A stretch of 12,120 bases of DNA from Bacteroidales bacterium (GCA_017461285.1 JAFTYS010000057.1:1-12120); one strand, 5' to 3'; shown: positions 1 to 9,330, counted from the stretch's first letter. Made by a program: numbers and translations. Notes: generated from the letters alone by a model not told the origin.

Positions 1-52
1 GTCTTACTACAGAGTACGTTATGTTTTCGCATTCTAAAGAAATCTTATTATA

Positions 53-1948
53 ATGAAAAAGTTAATGATAATCACAATGGCGATCCTGTCTATGGCTGTC
101 TCATGTCAGCAGCCCATAGACCCGACGCCCGGTGATTCCGTGGTAGTCCTTCCTGACGGCGCAGTCATGCTTCAGGACACGCAGTTCGGAATGTACTACG
201 GCAATCTCAACAATGACGGTATCGGAGTATTCTCGATTGTCCTGAGCGACGCCCGCTGCTACAGAGACGACCTCAGCAATCCTTATCTCGACTCCGAAGG
301 CGACATGCTCGTCCTCCAGATCAAGACTCCTCTCCTATCGGATGATGCGGAAATGAATCTTCCTGCAGGAGAATATCCTGTCTCTCAGGATGGCAAGATC
401 AACACAGTCAATGCATCTGCATCCTATGTAAAGAGACTGGTAGGCAGCATGCAGTCGAAGTGGGACCTCAAGTCAGGTTCGGTGAACGTGGCCAAGGATG
501 AAAGCGGTGAGTACAGGATAACCACCACCGAACTTGTCATCGCGAAGGACGAAGTTACGGACACGGTCGAATATGTATGCTACTCGTCGATCAAAGTGGA
601 TGACTACATGACCGCGGCACCTGCGATGCTTTCGACTGACGATGACATCATCGACATGCCTTTCCCTTTCTTCGAATGTATTTATAACGGAGACCTGTTC
701 GGAAACGGCACGGGCAACTTCATCGTCAACATGTCAACAAAGGGCTTCGTTACCCCGGACGGCAATGTGATGGACATACCGGGAATCTATATCAGCCTCA
801 ACTTCTTCTCAAGACTCTATTCGGGCAATTCCGAGCCGGTTCTTGAAGAAGGTCGCTATACCGTATCCACCATGACATCCTCATCCCTGTTCAGCCGCTG
901 GACCATCCTTCCGGGCCTTATGATGGACGGCACTCCGTTCGGCTCGTATGTACTCCAGCAGCCTGCAGACGGAGAAGGCACGATGGAATTCATCTCTTCG
1001 GGAGTCGTGGATGTGAAGTACGACGAATCCGGAGATGCAACCAAGGCTCCGAAAGCCAGGAAATGCACTTTCACATACTCGTTCAAGACCTCGAGCAGGA
1101 CAATCCGCGGAGAATGGAAAGGAGAGATTCTTATCGACAATCAGGCTGGAGTCAGCAACGAGAGTTTCCTTACCACCCTCGACCATGATGTGGAATGCGA
1201 CATGTCCAAGGTATCGAGCGGTACACTTCATCTCGTTGAGACTCTTCACAGGGACAATATCGAGGCTCAGTGGGACTATGACATTGCGGAAGCATGGCAG
1301 CTCTATCTTCAGCCGCGTGACTGGAACTCGGAAGAATATGCGATTCCATGGGTGGATCCTGAGAATCCTCTCGGAGCGGACGGTGTCGCAGGAACCGAAG
1401 ATGACTACATGTATGACAAGAACATGAACGGTATCAGAGACCGTCTTGAAGCATATTGCGGTGACGGTGACGTCATGATTCTCGAATTCGTCCTGCCGCT
1501 CGGCTCGCAGGGAGTGATCGCTCCGGAACTCGGCAAGACTTACACCTACACCATGCAGCCGAATCTCTCGGCAGATGAAGAGATGTACGAGATCTATGTC
1601 AGCCGCATGGGACGCCCTGCAGACGAAATCTTCGACCCTTACTACGCGGAGCAGCATCCGGGCTGGGCTGAGGGTGCCGGCATAACAGGCTATGACCATT
1701 GCAACGCCCGCAGAGGCTTCACATGGTCGGAAGACGGCTACAGAGGCAACTGGTACCTGCATTATGAGAAAGGCCGCCACATGATTCTCGACGGACATGC
1801 TCCGGCCGTGAACGGAACAGTCAAGGTTACCCGTACTGCAGACGACATCTATGACTTCGAATGGGATCTCATCGATGACAATCCGGGCACACCGAACAAA
1901 ATAACAGGAAGTCTTAAGGACTGCAAGGTCAGCATTCATTTGAACTAA
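53..1948 (+). CDS. Lipoprotein with three tandem beta-rich domains, first gene of the SusCD operon
   Basis: I do not recognise a named family. The protein has a short lipoprotein signal peptide with a lipobox (A-V-S-C) and predicted lipidation at Cys18, so it should sit on the outer membrane, probably facing out. Three regions share a pattern: about residues 46-183, 206-363 and 393-630. Each has a strand-rich start (YYGNLNNDGIGVF, YNGDLFGNGTGNF), a middle segment ending in a Gly-x-Tyr or Gly-x-Thr-Tyr turn (LPAGEYPV, LEEGRYTV, LGKTYTYT), and a closing strand beginning SGSVNV, SGVVDV or NGTVKV. The third copy carries an insert at about 421-470 with an Asp/Asn-rich loop, DKNMNGIRD at 455-463, resembling a calcium-binding loop. 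There is no recognisable enzyme active site. The stop lies 4 bases before the SusC start, so the two genes are almost certainly co-transcribed. A substrate-binding surface lipoprotein is the likeliest role, by inference. The ATG at 53 gives a complete signal peptide and lacks a clear Shine-Dalgarno site. Confidence 0.9.
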   Translation: MKKLMIITMAILSMAVSCQQPIDPTPGDSVVVLPDGAVMLQDTQFGMYYGNLNNDGIGVFSIVLSDARCYRDDLSNPYLDSEGDMLVLQIKTPLLSDDAEMNLPAGEYPVSQDGKINTVNASASYVKRLVGSMQSKWDLKSGSVNVAKDESGEYRITTTELVIAKDEVTDTVEYVCYSSIKVDDYMTAAPAMLSTDDDIIDMPFPFFECIYNGDLFGNGTGNFIVNMSTKGFVTPDGNVMDIPGIYISLNFFSRLYSGNSEPVLEEGRYTVSTMTSSSLFSRWTILPGLMMDGTPFGSYVLQQPADGEGTMEFISSGVVDVKYDESGDATKAPKARKCTFTYSFKTSSRTIRGEWKGEILIDNQAGVSNESFLTTLDHDVECDMSKVSSGTLHLVETLHRDNIEAQWDYDIAEAWQLYLQPRDWNSEEYAIPWVDPENPLGADGVAGTEDDYMYDKNMNGIRDRLEAYCGDGDVMILEFVLPLGSQGVIAPELGKTYTYTMQPNLSADEEMYEIYVSRMGRPADEIFDPYYAEQHPGWAEGAGITGYDHCNARRGFTWSEDGYRGNWYLHYEKGRHMILDGHAPAVNGTVKVTRTADDIYDFEWDLIDDNPGTPNKITGSLKDCKVSIHLN

Positions 1949-1952
1949 CAGC

Positions 1953-4900
1953 ATGCAGATGAAAAAACTTTTATTGATAGCAGGTCTGCTCATTATGGCG
2001 GCCTCAGCAGCGATGGCTCAGGACATCACCGTGACAGGAGTCGTGAAGGACTCCTCCACAGGTGAGCCGGTGCCTTTCGCTTCTATTCAGATCGAAGGTA
2101 CGATGACAGGTGGAATGACCGACACCGACGGACTTTATTCCATCTCTGTCCCTTCCGACGGGGTGCTTATATTCTCGTCAATAGGTTACAAGGACGCAAG
2201 AGTTCCCGTAAACGGAACGGCAAAGCACGATGTCATGCTCGATCCTGACACCGAAATGCTCGAAGAGACCATAGTCGTGGCCTTCGGTACTGCCACAAAG
2301 GAATCCTTCACGGGATCGGCTACTGTCGTTAAATCCGAAGACATCTCGAAGGTGCAGTCATCGGATGTAACCCGTGCACTTGAAGGAATGGTGGCGGGTG
2401 TGCAGATGACCACATCATCCGGAGCTCTCGGCAGCAGTCCTTCCATCCAGATCCGAGGAACAAGTTCCATCTCGGCCGGAACAGCGCCTCTCTATGTGGT
2501 TGACGGTGTGCCTTACAGCGGTGACATGAACAACCTCAACACAGCCGACATCGAGTCGATGACCGTCCTCAAGGACGCCGCTTCCAACGCACTCTACGGT
2601 GCCCGAGGAGCGAACGGTGTCATCATGATCACCACCAAGAAGGCGAAGAAAGGCGAGGCTACCGTGAATGTGGATGCAAAATGGGGACTCAACACCAAGG
2701 CTCTCAGAAGCTACGACTACATCAAGGACCCTAAGCTTTACTACGAGGCACACTACAACGCCCTCTACAACTACTACCGCATGGAGCAGGGCATGACCGA
2801 AACCGACGCCAACCTCAAGGCTGCCGCCAATGTGGCAGGCTCTTCCGATGCCGGCGGACTCGGCTACCTCACATACACCCTTCCTGAGGGACAGAACCTC
2901 ATCGGTACAAACGGAAAGTTCAATCCTAACGCCACCTTCGGCCGTAAGGTATATTATAAAGGTGAATATTACTGGCTTCAGCCTGACGACTGGATGGCGG
3001 AGTCATACCGCAACACCCTCCGTCAGGAGTATAACGTCAGCGCGGCAGGTTCACCGGGCGGAAACGCACAGATCTTCGCTTCATTCGGCTACCTCAACAA
3101 CAAGGGTCTGATCCAGGGCGAGGACATGGAACGCTACACCGCCCGCGTCAGGATAGACTATCAGATCAAGGACTGGATGAAGATAGGAATGAACGCCGCT
3201 TATTCCAACTTCGACTGGAACAACGGTAACGGAAGCGGAACCGGAAACGTGTTCTCGTTCGCTTCCAATGTGGCTCCTATCTATCCGGTATATCTTAGGG
3301 ACGGCAACGGCAACATCATCCATGACGAGATGGGCTACAAGCGCTACGACTACGGTAACGGAGCCAATGCCGGCTTCGTCCGTCCTTACGCTGCCAACTC
3401 CAACGCCCTTCAGGAGCTCTGGCTCAATGTCGGAAACAGCGAAGGAAACGCCATCAACGGCACTTCATACGTGGAGATAAAATTCCTCAAGGACTTCACC
3501 TTCACATTCAATGCCGGCGTCGGAGTCGATGAGACCCGCAGCACAAGCATCCAGAACATGTACTACGGTCAGTTCGCGACCAACGGAGGTATCATCTCCA
3601 AGAGTCATGGCCGCTCGTTCTATGTCAACCTTCAGCAGCTCCTCAACTGGAACAGGATGTTCGGAGACGGTCACAATGTCACCGTCCTTCTCGGACACGA
3701 GACTTACAGTTCCACTTCAGTGTCTGTGGCAGCATCCAAGAGCAACATGTTCTCCATGGGCAACACCGAGCTCAACGGAGCCGTGATCGACGGCCAGACT
3801 GCAAATTCGGGCAAGTCGATGTACAACAATGAAGGATTCTTCGCAAGAGCCCAGTACGACTACAACAACAGGATATTCCTCAGTGCATCCTACCGTCTCG
3901 ATGCCTCTTCACGCTTCCACCCGGACAACCGTTGGGGAAGTTTCTGGTCTCTCGGCGGAGGCTGGCTCATAGACAAGGAAGAATGGTTCCCTCGCACATC
4001 ATGGCTGGGAATGCTCAAGCTCAAGGCATCCATCGGATCGCAGGGTAACGACAACATCGGCGACTACCTCTACACAGACATGTACTCCATCACCAACTCC
4101 GACGGAGAGATCGCCATCAAGAGATCTACCATCGGAAACAAGGACATCACATGGGAGACCAACACCAATGTCAATGCCGGTATCGACTTCGAACTCTTCA
4201 GAGGCCGTCTCACCGGTTCTGCGGAGTACTTTTACCGTCTGACTTCGGACATGCTCTACTACGTGACCATCCCGATTTCCTACGGTTTCGCGGGCTACTA
4301 TGACAACATCGGTGACATGAGAAACTCCGGAGTGGAGTTCGCCGTGAACGGCAACATCATGAGCCGCAGAGACTTCAGCTGGGATGCATACATCAACTTC
4401 ACCCACTACACCAACAAGATCATCATGCTTCCGGAGACCCACAAGAACCGTACGATCGACGGTTATCAGGGATATGCTTCGGGCAACAAGTTCGTCGGTG
4501 AGGGCCTTCCTCTCAACACCTTCCTCATGCCTAAGTATGCGGGAGTCGATAAGACCAACGGACTTCCTATGTGGTACAGGGACATAGTTGAGACAGATGC
4601 AGACGGCGAGCCTGTGCTCGATGAGAACGGCAACCAGATTTTCCTCGGCCGTGAGACCACGACCGAATACTCCGAGGCCACTGACTACCTCTGCGACGAC
4701 CCTACACCTGACCTTTACGGAGGATTCGGAACATCGGTAAGCTGGAAGGGATTCGACGTGTCGGCAAGCTTCACCTATTCCATCGGAGGTCTGACTTATG
4801 ACGGCGGTTATGCCGGCTACATGGCTCCTCCGGGAGGTACCGTGGGATCCAACTACCACGAGGACGTCCTCAAGGCATGGACTCCTGAGAACAAGGATTC

Positions 4901-5195
4901 GGATATTCCGCGATTCGTTTACAATGATCAGAACATCAACGCCAGCTCGGACCGTTTCCTCGTTCCTGCAAGCTACCTCAACTTCCAGAACGCCCAGATC
5001 GGCTACAGCTTCCCTGCAAGAATGCTCAGCAGGATAAAGCTTTCGAGACTCAGGATGTATGTGACCTGCGACAATATCTGGTACTGGTCTTACAGACGCG
5101 GACTCGACCCTCGTCAGAGCCTTTCAGGAAGCACAAGTGCAGAAAGTTATTCACCTGTCAGGACCGTTTCATTCGGTCTCAACCTGACCTTCTAA
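1953..5195 (+). CDS. susC-like: SusC/RagA family TonB-linked outer membrane transporter
   Basis: This is the transporter of a SusCD pair: a 22-strand TonB-dependent barrel that imports substrate captured under the SusD lid. The signal peptide ends at AMA-Q (cleavage after residue 22). Residues 25-100 form a carboxypeptidase-D-regulatory-like beta domain (VTGVVKDSSTGEPVPFASI). A TonB-box-like stretch (EETIVVAFG) lies at about 104-112, followed by the plug. The family signature is clear: VVDGVPY at 182-188, then LKDAASNALYGARGANGV at 206-223 and the barrel from about 235. The last residues, VSFGLNLTF, end in Phe as expected for a barrel recognised by the Bam machinery. The length of 1080 residues is usual for the family. 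There is no N-terminal STN signalling domain, so direct control through an ECF sigma/anti-sigma pair is unlikely. Two in-frame ATGs (1953 and 1959) are possible; the second gives the more canonical MKKLLLIAG start. The substrate cannot be read from sequence; the protease downstream suggests peptides. Confidence 0.97.
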   Translation: MQMKKLLLIAGLLIMAASAAMAQDITVTGVVKDSSTGEPVPFASIQIEGTMTGGMTDTDGLYSISVPSDGVLIFSSIGYKDARVPVNGTAKHDVMLDPDTEMLEETIVVAFGTATKESFTGSATVVKSEDISKVQSSDVTRALEGMVAGVQMTTSSGALGSSPSIQIRGTSSISAGTAPLYVVDGVPYSGDMNNLNTADIESMTVLKDAASNALYGARGANGVIMITTKKAKKGEATVNVDAKWGLNTKALRSYDYIKDPKLYYEAHYNALYNYYRMEQGMTETDANLKAAANVAGSSDAGGLGYLTYTLPEGQNLIGTNGKFNPNATFGRKVYYKGEYYWLQPDDWMAESYRNTLRQEYNVSAAGSPGGNAQIFASFGYLNNKGLIQGEDMERYTARVRIDYQIKDWMKIGMNAAYSNFDWNNGNGSGTGNVFSFASNVAPIYPVYLRDGNGNIIHDEMGYKRYDYGNGANAGFVRPYAANSNALQELWLNVGNSEGNAINGTSYVEIKFLKDFTFTFNAGVGVDETRSTSIQNMYYGQFATNGGIISKSHGRSFYVNLQQLLNWNRMFGDGHNVTVLLGHETYSSTSVSVAASKSNMFSMGNTELNGAVIDGQTANSGKSMYNNEGFFARAQYDYNNRIFLSASYRLDASSRFHPDNRWGSFWSLGGGWLIDKEEWFPRTSWLGMLKLKASIGSQGNDNIGDYLYTDMYSITNSDGEIAIKRSTIGNKDITWETNTNVNAGIDFELFRGRLTGSAEYFYRLTSDMLYYVTIPISYGFAGYYDNIGDMRNSGVEFAVNGNIMSRRDFSWDAYINFTHYTNKIIMLPETHKNRTIDGYQGYASGNKFVGEGLPLNTFLMPKYAGVDKTNGLPMWYRDIVETDADGEPVLDENGNQIFLGRETTTEYSEATDYLCDDPTPDLYGGFGTSVSWKGFDVSASFTYSIGGLTYDGGYAGYMAPPGGTVGSNYHEDVLKAWTPENKDSDIPRFVYNDQNINASSDRFLVPASYLNFQNAQIGYSFPARMLSRIKLSRLRMYVTCDNIWYWSYRRGLDPRQSLSGSTSAESYSPVRTVSFGLNLTF

Positions 5196-5207
5196 ATAGG
5201 AAAAGCT

Positions 5208-6893
5208 ATGAAGAGATACATCAAATATATATTTATTGCGCTTGCTGCCCTGTCATCGGCATCCTGCATCAAGGAGGTCCTTCCTGTCGGAGGATCTCAG
5301 ACACAGGCACAGGTGTCGGCTTCCAAGACAGCCATGATGTCCATGATCAAGGCCATCCCTGCCAGCATGACCACATCGGGTACGATAGGCTATGCAAGCA
5401 GCTACGGTGACCACACCGACTTCGGAATCCCCGGCATCCATCTTCGTTTCGAGCACATGCTCGAAGATATGGCCACGATGGCGGAGAACCCGTTCTACAA
5501 CCGTTTCTATGCCTATGACATGAATGAGGCCCAGGGCTACCAATACACCTATTGCGCATATTTCTGGGATGCCTACTACACATGGATCCGTCTCGTGAAC
5601 GATGTCATCCTCTCCATCAAGCCTGTCGTGGAGCAGAGCGGAGAGGCTGAGGATGAAGAGACAGTCAAGCTCAGGGACATCCTCGGACAGGCATACGCCT
5701 ACAGAGCCATGTGCTATTTCGACCTTGCCCGTCTCTACGAGCCTAAGGTCAATGACTACACAGAAGTGTCCGAATCCATTCTCGGCCTCACGGTCCCTAT
5801 CGTCGATGAGAATACTACCCTCGAGCAGACCAAGAACAACCCTCGCGTTCCACGCAAGGAAATGTATGATTTCATATTCGGAGATCTCACCAAGGCCGTG
5901 GAACTCCTTGACGAGACCGACAGGACATTCTCCCGTCCGACCCTCTATTCCGTATATGGAATGATGGCCAAGGCATATCTCGAACTCGGTTATGCCGAGG
6001 ATCCTGCCTTCCCGCGCGACGAGATGTTCGCCAATGCTGCGAAATACGCCCGTCTCGTGATCGATGAGGGAGGTTATTCTCCTCTGACCCAGAGCCAGTG
6101 GGAAGACCCTGTGAACGGCTTCAACAACGCTGCAGCCAACAATGCATGGATATGGGGATTCTCCCTCGTTGCCGAGAACCTCAGCAACCTCCTCACCTTC
6201 GTCTCGCATATATCGTCCGAGGCCTCATGGGGCTATGCACGCTACGCACAGTTCGGAGTCAGCGCCAAACTCTACGACCAGATACCTGACAGCGACTTCA
6301 GAAAGCACTCATGGCTCGATCCTAAGAAGGAAGAGTACTATGCCTACAAGTTCGCAGGCACTCAGGAGGACAAGCAGGACTTCCTCAACGGAATGCCTGC
6401 AGCCAAGGCTTATCAGGCTCTCAAGTTCCGTCCTGCAATGGGAGAATGCTCTGATTTCAACATCGGAAACGCGGCCGACTACTGCCTGATGCGTATCGAG
6501 GAGATGTACTTCATCGAAATCGAGGCTCAGGCTCAGCTCAAGGGCATGGAAGAAGGAAAGAAGCTTCTCAAGAAATTCATGACCGAGTACAGGGATGCTT
6601 CCTACAACCGCAACCCGGGCACAATGTCAGACTTCCTCACTGAGATGCTTCTTCAGAAGAGGGTCGAGTTCTGGGGCGAAGGCATCCTTCTCTTCGACTA
6701 CAAGCGCCTCGACATGGGCATCACCCGAGGCTATCCGGGCAGCAACCACGCAGGAGTGTTCAAGTACAACACCGTTGGCCGCTCGCCACAATGGAACATC
6801 GTCATCACCCGTGCCGAATTCCAGTCCAACACAGCCATCAATGACAGCAACAACAACCCTGATCCGTCAGGCAAAATAGATCTTGCACAGTAG
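5208..6893 (+). CDS. susD-like: RagB/SusD family nutrient-uptake outer membrane lipoprotein
   Basis: This is the surface lid lipoprotein that pairs with the SusC protein encoded just upstream. The lipobox (S-A-S-C) places the lipidated cysteine at residue 20. The fold is mainly alpha-helical with TPR-like helices. The family landmarks are GQAYAYRAMCYFDLARLY at 160-177, PRVPRKEMYDFIFGDLTKA at 212-230, MMAKAYLELGY at 252-262, and the C-terminal block MLLQKRVEFWGEGILLFDYKR at 480-500, written here only to mark the classic 'RR/KR-x-E-[FL]-x-G-E-G' region. The length of 561 residues fits the family. The gap from susC is 12 bases and holds an AGGAAAAG purine run 3 bases before the ATG, the best ribosome-binding site in the operon. 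Bacteroides and Porphyromonas SusD/RagB homologues bind glycans or oligopeptides in the same fold, so family membership alone does not tell the substrate. Confidence 0.96.
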   Translation: MKRYIKYIFIALAALSSASCIKEVLPVGGSQTQAQVSASKTAMMSMIKAIPASMTTSGTIGYASSYGDHTDFGIPGIHLRFEHMLEDMATMAENPFYNRFYAYDMNEAQGYQYTYCAYFWDAYYTWIRLVNDVILSIKPVVEQSGEAEDEETVKLRDILGQAYAYRAMCYFDLARLYEPKVNDYTEVSESILGLTVPIVDENTTLEQTKNNPRVPRKEMYDFIFGDLTKAVELLDETDRTFSRPTLYSVYGMMAKAYLELGYAEDPAFPRDEMFANAAKYARLVIDEGGYSPLTQSQWEDPVNGFNNAAANNAWIWGFSLVAENLSNLLTFVSHISSEASWGYARYAQFGVSAKLYDQIPDSDFRKHSWLDPKKEEYYAYKFAGTQEDKQDFLNGMPAAKAYQALKFRPAMGECSDFNIGNAADYCLMRIEEMYFIEIEAQAQLKGMEEGKKLLKKFMTEYRDASYNRNPGTMSDFLTEMLLQKRVEFWGEGILLFDYKRLDMGITRGYPGSNHAGVFKYNTVGRSPQWNIVITRAEFQSNTAINDSNNNPDPSGKIDLAQ

Positions 6894-6898
6894 GAATC

Positions 6899-9307
6899 AT
6901 GAACAGGATGAAAAACATATTCAGATTCATGTCGCTTCTCGCGGCGATGCTTCTGACGGCATCGTGCGTCAAGGAGATGACAGCGGAACTCGGCGATCCG
7001 GACAATAAGGATTGCTACGGAATCTATTTCCCTTCACAGAAGGGAACAGGCGACCTTCAGGTAGGTCCTGAAGATTCCAAGAGACTTACATTCAAGGTGA
7101 GAAGAACCAACACGAGAGGCAAAGTCACCGTACCGGTGACCGTCGAGTCCGATCATCCGGGCATCTTCTCGGCCACTGAAATCGTCTTTGAGGAAGATTC
7201 GCCTACGGCTGATGTCGAGATATACTTCCCGTCTATCAAATTAGGAACGAAGTACAACTGCACATTGAAGGTGGAGGGTGACGAATATGTATCAAGCTAT
7301 TCGCAGAACGCCACCCATCTCAGCTTCAGCGTCACCTGCGTGAAGTGGAACAAGCTTGTCGGTGACAACGGAGAGACCACGGGACTCTGGCGCGACGGAG
7401 TATTCCCCGAGTGGTTCTCAGTGGCTCAGCCTAACCTCGAAAAGAGTGTGGTCATAGAGGAAAGAGACGATGTGCCCGGCTACTACAGGATATTCGACGT
7501 CTATGATGCCGGCTACATGACCAACATGTTCGGAATGAACGCATCGAGCATCTGCCTTGAGCAGCACTACACCTACATCGACGCCACCGACCCTGAGAAG
7601 GTATGGATCCCTACCTTCAAGACGGGAATCGTCATGAGCGCTGACTACGGAGAAATGTCGATAGGTTCATACGTGGCTGAGAACGAGGATTTCGATCCTT
7701 CGATAGCTTCCATTTACGGAACTCTCGAGAACGGAGTCATAAGTTTCCCTGCGAACGCCCTCCAGCTGCACATGGCCGTTCTCGGATGGTATCCGTCCAA
7801 TTCCTACGGCCTTCATCGCATCATCCTGCCTGGCTTCAGGGCCATCGACGATGTCATCACCATCGAGGCAGGTATAACCGGAGCTGACGGCAAGATTCCT
7901 GTGGAAGTAGCCTTCGGACTCGATGTCAAGAAGGTGAAGATATACACTGCAGAAGGCGAACTCGCCGAATCTGTGATCGCCGGGCTTGCGGAGGATATCG
8001 CGGCCGGCCGTGTGCAGACCAACCATCCTGACATGACCTACGGTAACACCCTCAATCTCGCCTTCGCCAAGACAGGAGAATACACTATCCTCGCAGTAGG
8101 TCTCGGTGCGGACGGCAAACTCATCAACTACGCCTTCGACACCTTCGGCTACAAGACCGATGCCGATGAAAATGCGGTTGAACTCAACTACGGTCTCATC
8201 CGTTCCAACAAATATGCTCCGGACGGAATGAACGAAGAGAACTCTCTCGAACTCTATATCAACGGAAAGAACATCAAGAGACTCCATGTGGGACTCTATG
8301 AGAAAGAGACCTTCTACAAGGACGAACAGGCTCACTGGGATGCATTGGCTCAGTCACAGCTCAACGAAGCCAACCTCGCCCTTGTCAACGGATCAGGTCT
8401 CTCCCTCGTGCAGAGCGGTCTCGTGCCGGGCACCGAATATGTGCTTGCTATGAGAGCCTACAACGGTTATTCGGAAGAAGATTTTATCGCAGTGGAGTCC
8501 ACCGGAGGCGAATGGGACTACAGACTCGCATTCTACTCGTCGGAGGATGTCGATGTTGACAAGATGATCAATGTCGTATCTCCGACCGAATACTACGGCA
8601 CCTACAACTACTACGCGATGGAAGGCACAAGTTCGCGTTACTGTCTCGGTGAAGTGGTCATCGGAGAAAGCAAGACCACCTATCAGGGCCAGCCTTGCGT
8701 CAATGTCAAGGGACTCTTCCCGTTCCTGCGCAAGACCTACGGAGTGGAAGACGACTCGATGGACTTCTACTACTACAACGGCTATATCTGGAATTATGAC
8801 CTCCGTCTCGAATACTTCATCTTCGAAGGAATGTATGTCTATACTGAAGCCATGCTCTACGCAAGCAACGGCTCGGCTTACGGCGGTCAGGGAGGTCTTT
8901 TCGCCGCATTCGTAAGAAAGAACGACAAGCCTGGAGCAAAGCCATGCATAGCCATCATGGACAGCGGCATGGCAGGAAATCTCGGAGTGACATTCAGCGG
9001 ATTCGCCCTCCTCGGCTTCGAGGATTCCAACCACTCGGTATCTCTCGGACTCCTCGACCTCGTGGAAAGCATGGTGCTCATCCCTAAGTCCGACGACCCT
9101 GATCCGGTTCTTCCTCCTTCTGATGACGACAAGGAAGAGGAAATAGAGACCGCAGGAGTGAAGATGCTCTACAACATGGCCCGTCAGGGACACAGCATGA
9201 ACCTCGTCGAGACATCCGAAGGACTCATGATGAGCCTCATCGACAGGATGCATAACGAGACCCGGGTCAATGACTTCCTTGATTTCGACTCAGCAATTAT
9301 CCTCTAA
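6899..9307 (+). CDS. Large multidomain lipoprotein, probable surface binding protein, between susD and the S8 peptidase
   Basis: I cannot assign a named family. The lipobox (T-A-S-C) gives lipidated Cys23, followed by VKEM. Residues 55-147 look like a Calx-beta or similar Ig-like sandwich (RLTFKVRRTNTRGKVTVPVT, then a strand ending in TCVKW). Residues 160-312 form a module seen, from memory, in other Bacteroidales lipoproteins: a WRDG start, GYYRIFDVYD at 194-203, YIDATDPEKVWIP at 226-238 and YGTLENGVISFP at 273-284. Residues 316-415 and about 425-540 look like two fibronectin-III-like sandwiches (the second includes LVPGTEYVLAMRAYNGYSE). Residues 562-715 form a further beta-rich module (EYYGTYNYY, then GLFAAFVRKN). 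An acidic Pro-rich linker at 730-749 leads to a 52-residue tail. No catalytic motif is visible. It lies 5 bases after susD. The start could be 6899 or 6908; an AGGA at 6892-6895 serves either. The likely role is capture of extracellular substrate, by inference. Confidence 0.88.
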   Translation: MNRMKNIFRFMSLLAAMLLTASCVKEMTAELGDPDNKDCYGIYFPSQKGTGDLQVGPEDSKRLTFKVRRTNTRGKVTVPVTVESDHPGIFSATEIVFEEDSPTADVEIYFPSIKLGTKYNCTLKVEGDEYVSSYSQNATHLSFSVTCVKWNKLVGDNGETTGLWRDGVFPEWFSVAQPNLEKSVVIEERDDVPGYYRIFDVYDAGYMTNMFGMNASSICLEQHYTYIDATDPEKVWIPTFKTGIVMSADYGEMSIGSYVAENEDFDPSIASIYGTLENGVISFPANALQLHMAVLGWYPSNSYGLHRIILPGFRAIDDVITIEAGITGADGKIPVEVAFGLDVKKVKIYTAEGELAESVIAGLAEDIAAGRVQTNHPDMTYGNTLNLAFAKTGEYTILAVGLGADGKLINYAFDTFGYKTDADENAVELNYGLIRSNKYAPDGMNEENSLELYINGKNIKRLHVGLYEKETFYKDEQAHWDALAQSQLNEANLALVNGSGLSLVQSGLVPGTEYVLAMRAYNGYSEEDFIAVESTGGEWDYRLAFYSSEDVDVDKMINVVSPTEYYGTYNYYAMEGTSSRYCLGEVVIGESKTTYQGQPCVNVKGLFPFLRKTYGVEDDSMDFYYYNGYIWNYDLRLEYFIFEGMYVYTEAMLYASNGSAYGGQGGLFAAFVRKNDKPGAKPCIAIMDSGMAGNLGVTFSGFALLGFEDSNHSVSLGLLDLVESMVLIPKSDDPDPVLPPSDDDKEEEIETAGVKMLYNMARQGHSMNLVETSEGLMMSLIDRMHNETRVNDFLDFDSAIIL

Positions 9308-9330
9308 CCGAAATTTACTTGAAGATATAT

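Noticed and set aside
20..27. TATGTTTT as a Bacteroidota -7 promoter box (TAnnTTTG) for the first gene
   Set aside because: It mismatches the last consensus base, and the matching -33 region would fall at or before the window edge, so it cannot be evaluated.
881..1993. Minus-strand open frame of 370 codons across the first lipoprotein gene
   Set aside because: It is wholly antisense to a gene with a clear signal peptide and domain pattern. Its translation shows no recognisable motif, and it arises from the strong G/C third-position bias of the plus-strand gene.
3999..6209. Minus-strand open frames of 286 codons (3999-4859, antisense to susC) and 318 codons (5253-6209, antisense to susD)
   Set aside because: Both lie inside well-supported family members on the other strand and their translations are low-complexity Val/His/Asp-rich shadows without family motifs.
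9319..9330. TTG start for the S8 peptidase
   Set aside because: The ATG at 9331 gives a complete lipoprotein signal peptide; the TTG would only add four residues, and TTG starts are uncommon here.
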